This document shows, one piece after another, positions 26,551 to 35,518 of a stretch of 64,000 nt of DNA. The translations under genes and the position numbers were made by a program. Source of the DNA: Rhizobium sp. CB3090. Its GTDB lineage: Bacteria > Pseudomonadota > Alphaproteobacteria > Rhizobiales > Rhizobiaceae. The stretch spans positions 310,001 through 374,000 of the forward strand of contig NZ_CP121662.1 in assembly GCF_029714285.1 (NCBI RefSeq). Reading direction: 5' to 3'. Each line of letters begins with the position of its first letter. Position 1 is the first letter of the stretch. Below the pieces are notes generated by a model. That model did not search any database and was not told the DNA's origin. It was given only the letters and a program-made list of their open reading frames with translations.

Positions 26551-28227
26551 ATGTTTGCGAGTTCAGAGGTCTTTCAGCAAGGATTTGACGTGTGTGTTGC
26601 AGGCGCAGGACCGGTCGGTATTGCCGCTGCGCTGGAATTGAGCAGGCGCGGCATGCGAACGCTGCTTATCGAAGCCGGGCCGAAACAATCGAAGCGACCC
26701 GAACGAAACGAAACAGGCTTCGACATAGAAGACGATATCCATCACGCTGCCGACCGAGTGACTTCGGCCACCGGACTGGGCGGCACGTCCGAACGATGGG
26801 GTGGGCAATGCGTTGAGCTGGATGATATAGACTTCGAAGCAAGAGATTACGTCGCGCACTCCGGCTGGCCTATTGCTCACGACAAGATTTCGCCTTTCTA
26901 TCAGCGGGCGCGCGCTCTTTTGAGCAGCGATGTCAACCGCGAGAGGTCGGAGCCGGAACCGGAGACCGATTTTCCGACATCCCGGGAAAGCTGGACACGA
27001 ATACGCAACACAGCGAGAGCCAACAGGACTGAGCTCGCTACCTCGAAGAACCTGTTCGTCGTCCTGGACTCGAGGGTCAAAGCTCTGGCGTTCGACCCGG
27101 TGGAGGGACGACTACATTCCATGTCAGTTGCCTGGCGCGGTCGTTCGTTCTGGGCGCACGCTGACCATTATGTGCTGGCCTGTGGCGGTAGAGGCAATAC
27201 CCGGCTGCTGCTGAACCTCCAGGTTGCGTTTCCGCAATTGTTCGGCGGAACTGACGGGCCGCTCGGGCGCTTCTACATGGGACACATCGCCGGGCAGATC
27301 GCGCAGATCGAATTCACCACCAAAGAGCATGCCGAACGGTATCTTTTTAAGCTCACATCCACCGGAACCTTCGTGTGCAACCGGTTTCAACCCGGCCCCA
27401 AGTTGCAACGAGCACTTGAACTGCCGAATATCGCTTTTTGGCCGACGAACCGGAGGGCCGCTATCGGTGAGGCCGACCCGGCGCTCTCGCTGCTCTACCT
27501 CTGGAACAGTCGGAAGGCCGTCGTCCACAAGGCGACATGGAGCGAAGCCGACCGATCCCGCTACCATAATGTGCTGCATAATGTACTGCGCAATCCGCTT
27601 GGCGCGACCTTTTCCGCGTTGGATCTGCTTCGCCAAAAATACAGCATAGCTGAACCATATCTTCTGCTGCGCAGGCCTGACATGAGATACGGCCTCCGCT
27701 ACCATGGGGAGCAAATTCCAAGCAGCTCGAACCGCGCTTTCCTCAAGCCCGAGCAAGACGCGGACGGCCAGTTCAAGCTTGAGGTCTCATTCCGATATTT
27801 GGATCAGGATATCCGCGGCACGCTCCAGGCGCATCTCGCTCTCGATCGGTGGCTCAAGGAGCGCAAAATGGGTAAGCTGATATTCGACACAGCCCCCGAA
27901 CATCTTGAAGAGCATATCGATGCGCAAGCCAAAGACGGCTACCATCAGATCGGGTTGACCAAGATGGGTGTGGACCGCAAGCACGCCGTCGTCAATCAAA
28001 ACTGCCGCGTCTTCGACATCGCCAACCTCTATATCGCCGGTAGCTGCGTTTTCCCGACATCCGGACAAGCCAACCCCACGCTTCCCGCCGTCGCCTTCGC
28101 CGTCAGGCTCGCTGAACATCTCGTTACTGAGATCCGCCGTCAAAGCACGCTGCTGGGTTTGTCGATGAGCAGCCGCTTGGAGCCCCAAATGGCATTGCCT
28201 CTGAGTGTCCCGCGCAGCATTTGCTGA
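26551..28227 (+). CDS. GMC-family FAD-dependent oxidoreductase
   Basis: A 558-residue enzyme. The N-terminal FAD fold is VCVAGAGPVGIAAALELSRR (residues 14-33), TGLGGTSERWGGQCVELDDI fits the GMC flavin contact, and the C-terminal NLYIAGSCVFPTSGQANPTL then PAVAFAVRLAEHL is the GMC_oxred_C signature. Similar enzymes oxidise sugars or sugar alcohols, but no partner subunit is near. Codon use looks less biased than in its neighbours, which together with its isolation hints at an accessory origin. No signal peptide. Confidence 0.85.
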   Translation: MFASSEVFQQGFDVCVAGAGPVGIAAALELSRRGMRTLLIEAGPKQSKRPERNETGFDIEDDIHHAADRVTSATGLGGTSERWGGQCVELDDIDFEARDYVAHSGWPIAHDKISPFYQRARALLSSDVNRERSEPEPETDFPTSRESWTRIRNTARANRTELATSKNLFVVLDSRVKALAFDPVEGRLHSMSVAWRGRSFWAHADHYVLACGGRGNTRLLLNLQVAFPQLFGGTDGPLGRFYMGHIAGQIAQIEFTTKEHAERYLFKLTSTGTFVCNRFQPGPKLQRALELPNIAFWPTNRRAAIGEADPALSLLYLWNSRKAVVHKATWSEADRSRYHNVLHNVLRNPLGATFSALDLLRQKYSIAEPYLLLRRPDMRYGLRYHGEQIPSSSNRAFLKPEQDADGQFKLEVSFRYLDQDIRGTLQAHLALDRWLKERKMGKLIFDTAPEHLEEHIDAQAKDGYHQIGLTKMGVDRKHAVVNQNCRVFDIANLYIAGSCVFPTSGQANPTLPAVAFAVRLAEHLVTEIRRQSTLLGLSMSSRLEPQMALPLSVPRSIC

Positions 28228-28280
28228 TGTCTTGCAATGTTATTGCTGTGACGGACGCGCTGGAGTGTCCTGCTGGGTTG

Positions 28281-29153
28281 TCATCCCTGTTTCGGCGCTG
28301 GCCTATTGTCCGCCGGCATATAACTATCGAAGATCGCTTCCATGTTCTTCTGATAGTTCTTCTGCACTTCCAGGCCACTGTCGAACATGGCGTTGAACAT
28401 TTCGGTATAGGCGGCCATGTCGACGCCGGGTGCGGCGGGTTTGGCTTTCGGTGCTTCCTTCGGCGGCTCGGCGGGCATAGGGAAATTGCGCATCATATCC
28501 TGGAATGCCTTGGCGAAGGGATTGTCGAGGAAAGGATTGGCGGCAGCGGGCTTTTTGTGCTCGACCGGCTGTGTGCCGAACATCAGTTCCATCGCCTGGG
28601 TGAACGGATTGTCGAAGATGCTCGCCTGTGGCGTCGGCTGCTGCTTCGGTGCGAAGCCGATGGTCTGCAGCCAGTTCTGCATCATCTCGCCCATCGCCGT
28701 GTTGAGGAAAGGATTGGCCATCTGAGGCATCTGGCCGCTGGTTTCCTTGAACAGGCCGCCCATCAGCGTATCGGCCATAATAGGCAGCATGCGCTGGTAA
28801 ATCTCCTGGCCGATGCCGGTCATCTGCGCCGCCTGCGCGGCAATCGCGCGGGACACATCCTTGGAGCCGAACAGCCGCGCCAGCACTGTATTGCCGTCGG
28901 CAATGCCCTCAGGCGTGAAGGCCTTGCTCATGTCCTCGAAATATTTGGCGTAGTTGCCGGAGGTGATGTCCTGCATCACGCCCATAAAATTATAGGGGTT
29001 GGTCGCGCTGCGCTTGAATCCTGAAGAAAAGGCGGGCATCAGCGCCGCCATGGCTTTCGCCGCCTGCTCCTGCGCGAGGTTGAACTGCTTGGCCATCGCC
29101 TCCGTGGCGGCGCCGTTTTGTGCCTGCATCATCATGTCGAAGAGTGGCAGCAT
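28281..29153 (-). CDS. DUF937-like hypothetical protein
   Basis: A 290-residue soluble protein, Met-, Gln- and Pro-rich, starting MLPLFDMMMQAQNGAATEAM. The first 150 residues fit the helical DUF937/YidB-like pattern (MAKQFNLAQEQAAKAMAALM, then SGFKRSATNPYNFMGVMQD). The middle repeats motifs of the type NPFxxxxMxxMxxN (ANPFLNTAMGEMMQNW, DNPFTQAMELMF, DNPFAKAFQDMMRN). AAAGGA precedes ATG 29153. It lies downstream of gshA but beyond a terminator. Function unknown. Confidence 0.75.
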   Translation of the reverse strand: MLPLFDMMMQAQNGAATEAMAKQFNLAQEQAAKAMAALMPAFSSGFKRSATNPYNFMGVMQDITSGNYAKYFEDMSKAFTPEGIADGNTVLARLFGSKDVSRAIAAQAAQMTGIGQEIYQRMLPIMADTLMGGLFKETSGQMPQMANPFLNTAMGEMMQNWLQTIGFAPKQQPTPQASIFDNPFTQAMELMFGTQPVEHKKPAAANPFLDNPFAKAFQDMMRNFPMPAEPPKEAPKAKPAAPGVDMAAYTEMFNAMFDSGLEVQKNYQKNMEAIFDSYMPADNRPAPKQG

Positions 29154-29222
29154 CGAAGTTCCTTTCCGCGCAATCATGCCGCTTCGGAATCAGAAAGCGT
29201 GCAATTCTGGTAGTATAGCGGG

Positions 29223-29262
29223 AAAAAAGTCGGCGCATACCGGTTTCTGCCGGTGTGCGCCG
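29223..29262 (-). terminator. Rho-independent terminator after gshA
   Basis: A 13-bp stem with one G-T pair (29231-29243 with 29250-29262) and a 6-base loop; on the minus strand it is followed by a run of six T (A at 29223-29228). It ends gshA transcription before the DUF937 gene. Confidence 0.9.
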
Positions 29263-29287
29263 CAACAATCCAGGCTCTAGCCGACTC

Positions 29288-30661
29288 TCAGTATTGATAT
29301 TCCTCGAAGACCGGTTCGACCGATCCGTTCCAACGGCCGTGATAGAGCATCAGCAGATCGTCGGCGAGCGTGCCCCTCTTGGCGAGCACTTCGTCGAGCG
29401 GCGCCAGGAAGACACTTTCGTCCTGGCCTTCGCCGTTCAGACGGGCGCGGTTCTTCAGGCCGTTGCGGGAAATACCGACGACCTCGCGCGCCACGTCGAG
29501 CAGCTTATGACCCTTGATGTCGGCCTTCAGGCCCTGCACCGGCACGACATCGCGTAGGGCATTGACCTCATTGAAGCTCCAATCTTTGGTCAGCTCGTCA
29601 GCGGCCGTCAGTGCAGCGTCGTCATAGAGCAGGCCGACCCAGAAGGCCGGCAACGCACAGATGCGCCGCCAGGGGCCGCCGTCTGCGCCGCGCATCTCCA
29701 GAAAGCGCTTGAGGCGCACATCGGGGAAGAGGGTGGAGAGATGGTTCGTCCAATCGCCCATCGTCGGCTCCCAATCGGCGATCTCGCCCTTCAGCGCGCC
29801 GTTCATGAACTGGCGGAAGGTGACGTGGGTGCAGTCGTGATAATGGCCGTCGCGGACGACGAAATACATGGGAACGTCGAGTGCCCACTTCACATAGTCT
29901 TCAAAGCCGAAATCGTCGCGGAAAGTAAAGTCGAGCAGGCCGCTGCGGCGGTTGTCGGTATCGCGCCAGATGTCGCCGCGCCAGGAGGAGAGGCCGTTCG
30001 GCTTGCCTTCAGTGAAGGGCGAGGAGGCAAACAATGCGGTCGCCAGCGATTGCAGCTTCATCGACACGCGCATCTTTCGGCGCATGTCCTCTTCGGAGGA
30101 GAAGTCGAGGTTCACCTGGATCGTGCAGGTGCGGTACATCATGTCGAGGCCCTTGGTGCCGACCTTCGGCATGTAGCGGCTCATGATGTCGTAACGCGAT
30201 TTCGGCATGCGCGGCGTTTCAGCCAACGTCCATTTTGGGCTGCCGCCGATGCCGAGGAAGCGAATGCCCATCGGCTCGGCGATTTCGCGCAATGTCGCCA
30301 GATGCTGGTTCGATTCCTTGCAGGTCTGATGGAGGGTTTCGAGTGGCGCGCCCGACAGTTCGAACTGGCCGCCGGGTTCGATCGAGATCGCGCCCATACC
30401 GGTCGGCTCGCCCAGCCCGATGATGTTCTCGCCATCCATGATCGGCTCCCAGCCGGATCTTTCCTGCAAGCCCTTCAAAAGCGCGGAAATGCTGGCATCG
30501 CCGAAATAAGGCACAGGGCTGTTATCGGCCCGGAAGAACACGAATTTTTCGTGTTCCGTGCCGATGCGAAATTGCTCCTTCGGCTTGCTGCCGGCCGCCA
30601 GATAGGCCGTCATGTCCGAGACCGAAGAGAGCGGAGTCTGGTCGGTGGTATCGCGCGCCAT
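29288..30661 (-). CDS. gshA: Glutamate-cysteine ligase
   Basis: A 457-residue ATP-dependent ligase joining Glu and Cys, the first step of glutathione synthesis. It is the plant/alphaproteobacterial (group 3) type: FRIGTEHEKFVFF for Glu/Mg binding, GGQFELSGAPLETLHQTC, MYRTCTIQVNLDFSSEEDM, and TMGDWTNHLSTLFPDVRLKR. Length is right for that group. It stands alone with its own terminator, divergent from the LysE gene. Confidence 0.96.
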   Translation of the reverse strand: MARDTTDQTPLSSVSDMTAYLAAGSKPKEQFRIGTEHEKFVFFRADNSPVPYFGDASISALLKGLQERSGWEPIMDGENIIGLGEPTGMGAISIEPGGQFELSGAPLETLHQTCKESNQHLATLREIAEPMGIRFLGIGGSPKWTLAETPRMPKSRYDIMSRYMPKVGTKGLDMMYRTCTIQVNLDFSSEEDMRRKMRVSMKLQSLATALFASSPFTEGKPNGLSSWRGDIWRDTDNRRSGLLDFTFRDDFGFEDYVKWALDVPMYFVVRDGHYHDCTHVTFRQFMNGALKGEIADWEPTMGDWTNHLSTLFPDVRLKRFLEMRGADGGPWRRICALPAFWVGLLYDDAALTAADELTKDWSFNEVNALRDVVPVQGLKADIKGHKLLDVAREVVGISRNGLKNRARLNGEGQDESVFLAPLDEVLAKRGTLADDLLMLYHGRWNGSVEPVFEEYQY

Positions 30662-30894
30662 GGTATTACCTTGATCTCGGAAGGAGGCCCGCGCAAGCCG
30701 CAGGCCAATAGGAAAGGGTGATTGACGCGGAATGAGGTACGGTGCAAGTGAATTTCTTTCAAGGGTCGTTCAAAAAAATAGGATTTTGTGTCTGGAAAAC
30801 CGGGCTGTGGTCGCATGCTTGCACAAGCGTTCAAGACACCCAACCGACGTTCGAAATAGTCTTGCCTTTCCATTGACGACGGAGGGGCTTATCG

Positions 30895-31506
30895 ATGTTC
30901 GAGCAGACCGGGTTCTACCCGATCCTGACGCTGCTTCTGGCCTCTCTGGTCATCATGGGCAGCCCGGGTCCGTCCACCATCAGCGCCACGGCGGTCGGCG
31001 CTGTCTTTGGTTTCCGCCGGTCGATCGGTTACGTCTGCGGTCTCATTGCCGGTACGGTCGTCGTGCTGTTGGCCGTCGCGGTCGGCGTCGTGGCAATCCT
31101 GTTGTCGGTGCCGTATGGGGCATCGGCGCTTACCGTAGTCTCCACCGTCTATATTGCTTACTTGGCCTTAAGGATCGCCACCGCTCCGCCGCTCGCACGC
31201 CGCAGTGATCAAATTGCCACGCCCGCCTTCGCCGGCGGTTTTCTGCTGGCGATCACCAATCCCAAGGCCTATCTGGCGATCGCCGCCGTTTTCGCCGGGG
31301 TCAGTCTCTTCAAGGATCAGCGCACGCTCGATGCACTGATCAAGATAACGCTGCTCAGCGGAATGATTGTCATCATTCACCTATGCTGGCTTCTGGTGGG
31401 GACCTCACTGTCCCGCTTCCTTCAGAACCCCACCATTTCGCGCATCGTAAACGTTGCCCTGGCGGTTATGTTGGTTGTTACGACCGCGCTTGCGTTAGCG
31501 GGTTGA
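30895..31506 (+). CDS. LysE-family exporter
   Basis: A 203-residue inner-membrane protein with six hydrophobic segments, MGSPGPSTISATAVGAVFGF (residues 20-39) carrying the family GPSxx motif, and ITNPKAYLAIAAVFAGVS near the middle. Members export basic or neutral amino acids or homoserine lactone. GGAGG (30881-30885) fixes the ATG. Divergent from gshA across 233 bases; converges with rsmE after 19 bases. Confidence 0.88.
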   Translation: MFEQTGFYPILTLLLASLVIMGSPGPSTISATAVGAVFGFRRSIGYVCGLIAGTVVVLLAVAVGVVAILLSVPYGASALTVVSTVYIAYLALRIATAPPLARRSDQIATPAFAGGFLLAITNPKAYLAIAAVFAGVSLFKDQRTLDALIKITLLSGMIVIIHLCWLLVGTSLSRFLQNPTISRIVNVALAVMLVVTTALALAG

Positions 31507-31525
31507 AAAGCGTCCGGCGAGCAAG

Positions 31526-32263
31526 CTAATTCCAGTCCCCGATCGCCGCCTGAATGACCGCCATGGCCGCCACCGCGGCCGTATCGGCCCGCAATATCCG
31601 TGGGCCCAAGGGAATGGCGGTGACGAAATCGAGGCTGTGCAGCAGGGCGCGCTCCTCTTCCGAAAATCCACCTTCCGGGCCGACCAGCAGTGCCAGATGT
31701 TTCTCCCTGACCTCTGAGAGGATCGGCAGCGGGTTCTGTCCGGCATCGCCTTCATCGCAATAGATGATACGGCGCTCCCTGGGCCATCGTGCCAGCAGAT
31801 CGGCAAGCTTTATAGGCTCTGCTACCTCGGGAACCCCGAGAATGCCGCATTGTTCGGCCGCTTCGATGACGTTGGCCTTGAGCTTGTCGAGATTGGTGAT
31901 CTTGCCCTGCACATGCTGCGTCATTACCGGTTGTAACAGGCCGGCGCCCATCTCCACCGCCTTCTGTACGAGATAGTCGAGCCGTCCGACCTTCAGCGGG
32001 GCGAAAAGATAGTGCAGGTCGGAGGGGGCGGGCTGCGGCCGCGTCTCCTCGATGGGCGTCAGCAGGATGCGCTTGCGCGAGGGAAAGGAGACGCGGGCCT
32101 TCCATTCGCCGTCACGGCCGTTGAAGATCAACAGCTCGGCGCCGTCCTCCATGCGCAACACATTGGCGAGATAGTTGAATTGATCGTGATCGGCTTCGAT
32201 GCCGGCATTTGCTTTGATATCCGAAATCACGAACAGCCGCTGCATGCGGAAATTGGCGCGCAT
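31526..32263 (-). CDS. rsmE: 16S rRNA m3U1498 methyltransferase
   Basis: A 245-residue SPOUT-class enzyme. The N-terminal PUA-like domain begins [16 protein letters not shown] and the C-terminal knot contains [17 protein letters not shown] and [20 protein letters not shown], the SAM-binding motifs. ATG 32263 gives the common length. It follows pit by 10 bases on the same strand. Confidence 0.94.
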   Translation of the reverse strand: MRANFRMQRLFVISDIKANAGIEADHDQFNYLANVLRMEDGAELLIFNGRDGEWKARVSFPSRKRILLTPIEETRPQPAPSDLHYLFAPLKVGRLDYLVQKAVEMGAGLLQPVMTQHVQGKITNLDKLKANVIEAAEQCGILGVPEVAEPIKLADLLARWPRERRIIYCDEGDAGQNPLPILSEVREKHLALLVGPEGGFSEEERALLHSLDFVTAIPLGPRILRADTAAVAAMAVIQAAIGDWN

Positions 32264-32273
32264 GGGTAATCCC

Positions 32274-33809
32274 TTAAATGAAGAGCGCGACCATAGCCCA
32301 ATATACCGCGGCTGCAAGCATGGCCGAGACCGGCACGGTGATGGCCCAGGCGGCGATGATGGTCATGAAATGCGAGCGGCGCACGAGGCGTCGGCGGTGG
32401 ATTTCATCCGGATTGTGCTCGTCGGCTTCTTCGATCTCGCCCCATGGGATGCTCGAAGCCTCGGCTTTCATCCGCATATAGGCCAGGCGTCGCTTTGAGT
32501 GGCTGGTGTACCATTCGCGGAAGAAGCCGACGCCGAAGACCGATCCGATGGCGATATGGGTGGAGCTGACGGGGAGGCCGAACCAGGAGGCGACGATGAC
32601 GGTGAGCGCCGCCGACAGGGCGACGCAATAGGCCCGCATCGGATTGAGCTTGGTGATCTGCTCGCCGACGAGGCGGATCAGGCGCGGACCGTAAAGCAGC
32701 ACCCCAACGGAAATGCCGCAGCCGCCGATCAGCACGACCCAATAGGGTGCGGTATTTCCCGCTGCACTCCCAACGACACTGAGGCTGCTCCCCAGGCCGA
32801 CGCTGCGTATGATCGCCGCCAGCGGCCCGATGGCGTTGGCGACGTCGTTCGCGCCGTGTGCAAAGGACATCAGCGCCGCCGAACAGATCAGCGGCAGGCG
32901 GAACAGTTTGCGCAGCGAGCTATTCTTGTTTTCGCAACCAACAGACTGCGCCGCCACCAGCGGCCTTGCGGCCAACCAGACCGCCAAACCGACAATGATC
33001 CCGATCGCCATGGTGGAGACACCCGCAACAGTATCTTTAGGCGCGAGCTGCACCACTAGATAGGCGGTGAAGGCGCCGGCCATCAGGCCGATCAGAATGG
33101 GAATCCAGTATTTGGCGGCCGCGATCTTGTCGTCGCGATAGATGATGAAGGTCTTGATGAAAAACAGGATGCCGGCGGCGATCGTGCCGCCGAGGAAAGG
33201 CGTGACCACCCAGCCGGCGGAGATGGCTCCCATCATGCGCCAATTGACCATCTCCGGCCCGACGGCCGCAGCACCTGCTCCCATGACGGCGCCGACGATC
33301 GTATGGGTAGTCGAAACCGGTGCTTTCAGCCAGGTGGCGAAGTTGATCCAGAGTGCGGCGGCCAGCAGCGCCCCCATCATCAGCCAGGCGAGCTTGCCGC
33401 TGGTGATGATGCGGTCGGTATCGATGATATGCGAGGAGATGGTCTTGATGACCGGTCCGCCCGCGATCATGGCGCCGAGAACTTCGAAGATCGCCGCCAT
33501 GACCAAGGCCTGCGTCATGGTGATGGCGCGCGCGCCCACCGCCGCGCCGACGTTGTTGGCGACATCCTTGGCGCCGATATTCATGGCCATGTAGCCGGCG
33601 AGCGCCACGGCGGCGATGGCCAGCGTCGCGCCTGGTTGGTTCAGCAGGTTAATGCCGGCGAAGATCATCGCAAGGCCGAGGAAGATCAGGCCGATACTGG
33701 GAGCGACCAACCGTTTCGTGACATGATTGGCGGCATCCTCGACATAGGTGAATTTGTCGAGATCCTTGTCCAGCGTCCTTTTTGTCAATTTTGCCGGTCG
33801 GTCGGGCAT
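32274..33809 (-). CDS. pit: Low-affinity inorganic phosphate transporter (PiT family)
   Basis: A 511-residue inner-membrane symporter with two PHO4 half-repeats bearing [17 protein letters not shown] and [18 protein letters not shown]. It has about 12 hydrophobic helices and a cytoplasmic central loop. PiT proteins move phosphate with divalent metal and H+ or Na+. No pho box was seen upstream. Followed by rsmE with 10 bases between. Confidence 0.92.
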   Translation of the reverse strand: MPDRPAKLTKRTLDKDLDKFTYVEDAANHVTKRLVAPSIGLIFLGLAMIFAGINLLNQPGATLAIAAVALAGYMAMNIGAKDVANNVGAAVGARAITMTQALVMAAIFEVLGAMIAGGPVIKTISSHIIDTDRIITSGKLAWLMMGALLAAALWINFATWLKAPVSTTHTIVGAVMGAGAAAVGPEMVNWRMMGAISAGWVVTPFLGGTIAAGILFFIKTFIIYRDDKIAAAKYWIPILIGLMAGAFTAYLVVQLAPKDTVAGVSTMAIGIIVGLAVWLAARPLVAAQSVGCENKNSSLRKLFRLPLICSAALMSFAHGANDVANAIGPLAAIIRSVGLGSSLSVVGSAAGNTAPYWVVLIGGCGISVGVLLYGPRLIRLVGEQITKLNPMRAYCVALSAALTVIVASWFGLPVSSTHIAIGSVFGVGFFREWYTSHSKRRLAYMRMKAEASSIPWGEIEEADEHNPDEIHRRRLVRRSHFMTIIAAWAITVPVSAMLAAAVYWAMVALFI

Positions 33810-33908
33810 GCCATTCTCTGAGTCGAAATATATAGTCTTACGCCGTCCAGCAGGCCGCGCAATGCCTGCCGGTTATTTCGGTGTGCTAAGTTGGGAGTAC
33901 GATGCGGC

Positions 33909-34418
33909 TTATTTTGTCTCTGCCGCGGCAAATCCTGCGGTCATCCGCCGCTCGAAGGCGAGGATGATGTTGCGTAACTCCGGCTCGCGGACGCGTTTGA
34001 TCGCTTCGTTGCAGGAAACCCACTCGACCGTGCGCTCGCCCTTTTCCTTGAAATTCTTGGCGAGATCGCTGACGTCGAGCGCATAGACTTGAACCCGGCA
34101 GGGCACCTGGATACCGTCCTTCAGAACTTTGTCATAGTTGAATGCGCCAAGCGGTTCGGTTTCCACCGTACCGCGTACGCCGGCCTCTTCGAAGGCTTCC
34201 CTGGCCGCGACTTCATGCGACAGCTTGCCCGGCATCGGCCAGCCCTTGGGAATGACCCAGCGGCCGGTATCGCGGCTGGTCAGCAGCAGCACTTCCAATT
34301 CGGCCGTCTTCTTTCTCGCTCGATAGCAAAGCGCGGCATATTGCTGTCGCGGCGGGCGCCGAAACATGAGCTGCACATCACTTGCGATACGGGCGAGAAT
34401 GGCCAAGGGTCGGGTCAC
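33909..34418 (-). CDS. Nudix hydrolase (DIPP-like) with altered Nudix box
   Basis: A 169-residue protein. WVIPKGWPMPGKL leads into VAAREAFEEAGV, the Nudix helix. The first Glu of the standard GX5E is replaced: the sequence reads GWPMPGK-x7-REAFEEAGV. The catalytic REXXEE part is intact. Related proteins hydrolyse diphosphoinositol or dinucleoside polyphosphates. Co-directional with pit and rsmE but separated from pit by 99 bases. Confidence 0.85.
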   Translation of the reverse strand: MTRPLAILARIASDVQLMFRRPPRQQYAALCYRARKKTAELEVLLLTSRDTGRWVIPKGWPMPGKLSHEVAAREAFEEAGVRGTVETEPLGAFNYDKVLKDGIQVPCRVQVYALDVSDLAKNFKEKGERTVEWVSCNEAIKRVREPELRNIILAFERRMTAGFAAAETK

Positions 34419-34705
34419 CTTTAAGAGTTCGAGTTTAGAATCAGGTGCATATTAGCATTACATGGAAAAATTGTGCATTCCATATGACTTTATATGGTAT
34501 TTCCACACACTTTCGTTGAGTGCTCAATAGTTAAAAATGTGAGGACTCGGTCTTTGATATTCGCCAGCGACTATGCTGTCAGCGACATCGAATGCTATTG
34601 ATATGCCGCAGATGGCGCATCGCTCTATAACTCTTCCTGTCATACCGGCAAAAAAGCTAAATCTCCGTTATATCCGAACGCTCCCTGTTGCTATGTCTCC
34701 TGCCG
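34419..34705. other. AT-rich intergenic stretch
   Basis: 287 bases markedly AT-rich compared with the rest of the window, ending in the LysR remnant. No gene was seen. It may be the residue of transferred DNA together with that remnant. Confidence 0.45.
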
Positions 34706-34902
34706 ATGAACGCGCTACGCGTCCACGATGCCGATGCTCGTTGTGGTGGCATATTGAAGCGGCTGACGAACTCGGTATCGTGCGCGGCGCCGTATGCCGG
34801 CAACTTGCCGCATTCGAAACATTTTTCGGTATTGTTTTGTTCCAGCGCCATGGTCGCCGCCACGCCCTGACAGGGAAGGGAACTGTTGGATTTGGTGATT
34901 GA
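34706..34902 (+). pseudogene. Degraded LysR (GcvA-like) regulator, HTH part only
   Basis: From ATG 34706 one frame reads MNALRVHDADARCGGILK; after about 34759 the neighbouring frame continues AADELGIVRGAVCRQLAAFE then TFFGIVLFQRHGRRHALTGKG, ending at TGA 34900-34902. Joined, they give the first 65 residues of a GcvA-type LysR regulator. One missing G after AAG (34757-34759) explains the shift. The effector domain is absent, so the gene is both frameshifted and truncated. Confidence 0.75.
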
Positions 34903-34918
34903 ACGCTTGGCTAACTGA

Positions 34919-35482
34919 CTAAGCCTTTGCCAGCGCCTCCGGCAGCAGCCGGTCGTAGAGGTCAGCCATTTCGTCGCCAAAGCAGCAGAAGATAACCTCA
35001 TTGAAATCGCCGCCCATGCTCTCGGCAACAGCAGTGCGTGTCGCGATTTTGGCTGCGGCCTCGGCAGGAAAACGATAGACGCCGGTGGAGATGGCCGGAA
35101 AGGCGATGGTCTTGAGACCATGATCCCTGGCTAGGCCGAGGCTGTTGCGATAGCAGCTCGCGAGCAAATCGTCCTCCCCACGCCCGCCGCCATTCCAGAC
35201 AGGTCCGACGGTATGGATCACATGTTTCGCCGGCAGGCGATATCCCCCGGTGATTTTGGCCTGTCCCGTCTTGCAGCCGTTGAGCGTCCGGCATTCCGCA
35301 ACGAGTTCCGGTCCGGCGGCACGATGGATGGCGCCATCCACACCGCCGCCGCCGAGCAGGCTGCTGTTTGCTGCGTTGACGATGGCATCGACGCTAAGCT
35401 TGGTGATGTCGCCAAGGATGACGGTGAAGCGTGTGTTCGAGACCCCGGAGAGATTGGAACGGATGGTTTCAAAAGAGGGCAT
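34919..35482 (-). CDS. Macro-domain protein (O-acetyl-ADP-ribose deacetylase type)
   Basis: A 187-residue MacroD-type protein: [40 protein letters not shown] and the late [13 protein letters not shown] are the ADP-ribose-binding motifs. Such enzymes remove ADP-ribose from acetyl-ADP-ribose or from acidic residues. It lies 36 bases after the LysR gene in the same direction, so they are probably one unit. Confidence 0.92.
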   Translation of the reverse strand: MPSFETIRSNLSGVSNTRFTVILGDITKLSVDAIVNAANSSLLGGGGVDGAIHRAAGPELVAECRTLNGCKTGQAKITGGYRLPAKHVIHTVGPVWNGGGRGEDDLLASCYRNSLGLARDHGLKTIAFPAISTGVYRFPAEAAAKIATRTAVAESMGGDFNEVIFCCFGDEMADLYDRLLPEALAKA

Positions 35483-35518
35483 GATGACGCTCTCCAGTCT
35501 TTGAGATGTGGTGGTCGT

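Noticed and set aside
33810-33908. pho box upstream of pit
   Set aside because: No CTGTCAT-type direct repeats with the right 11-bp step were found.
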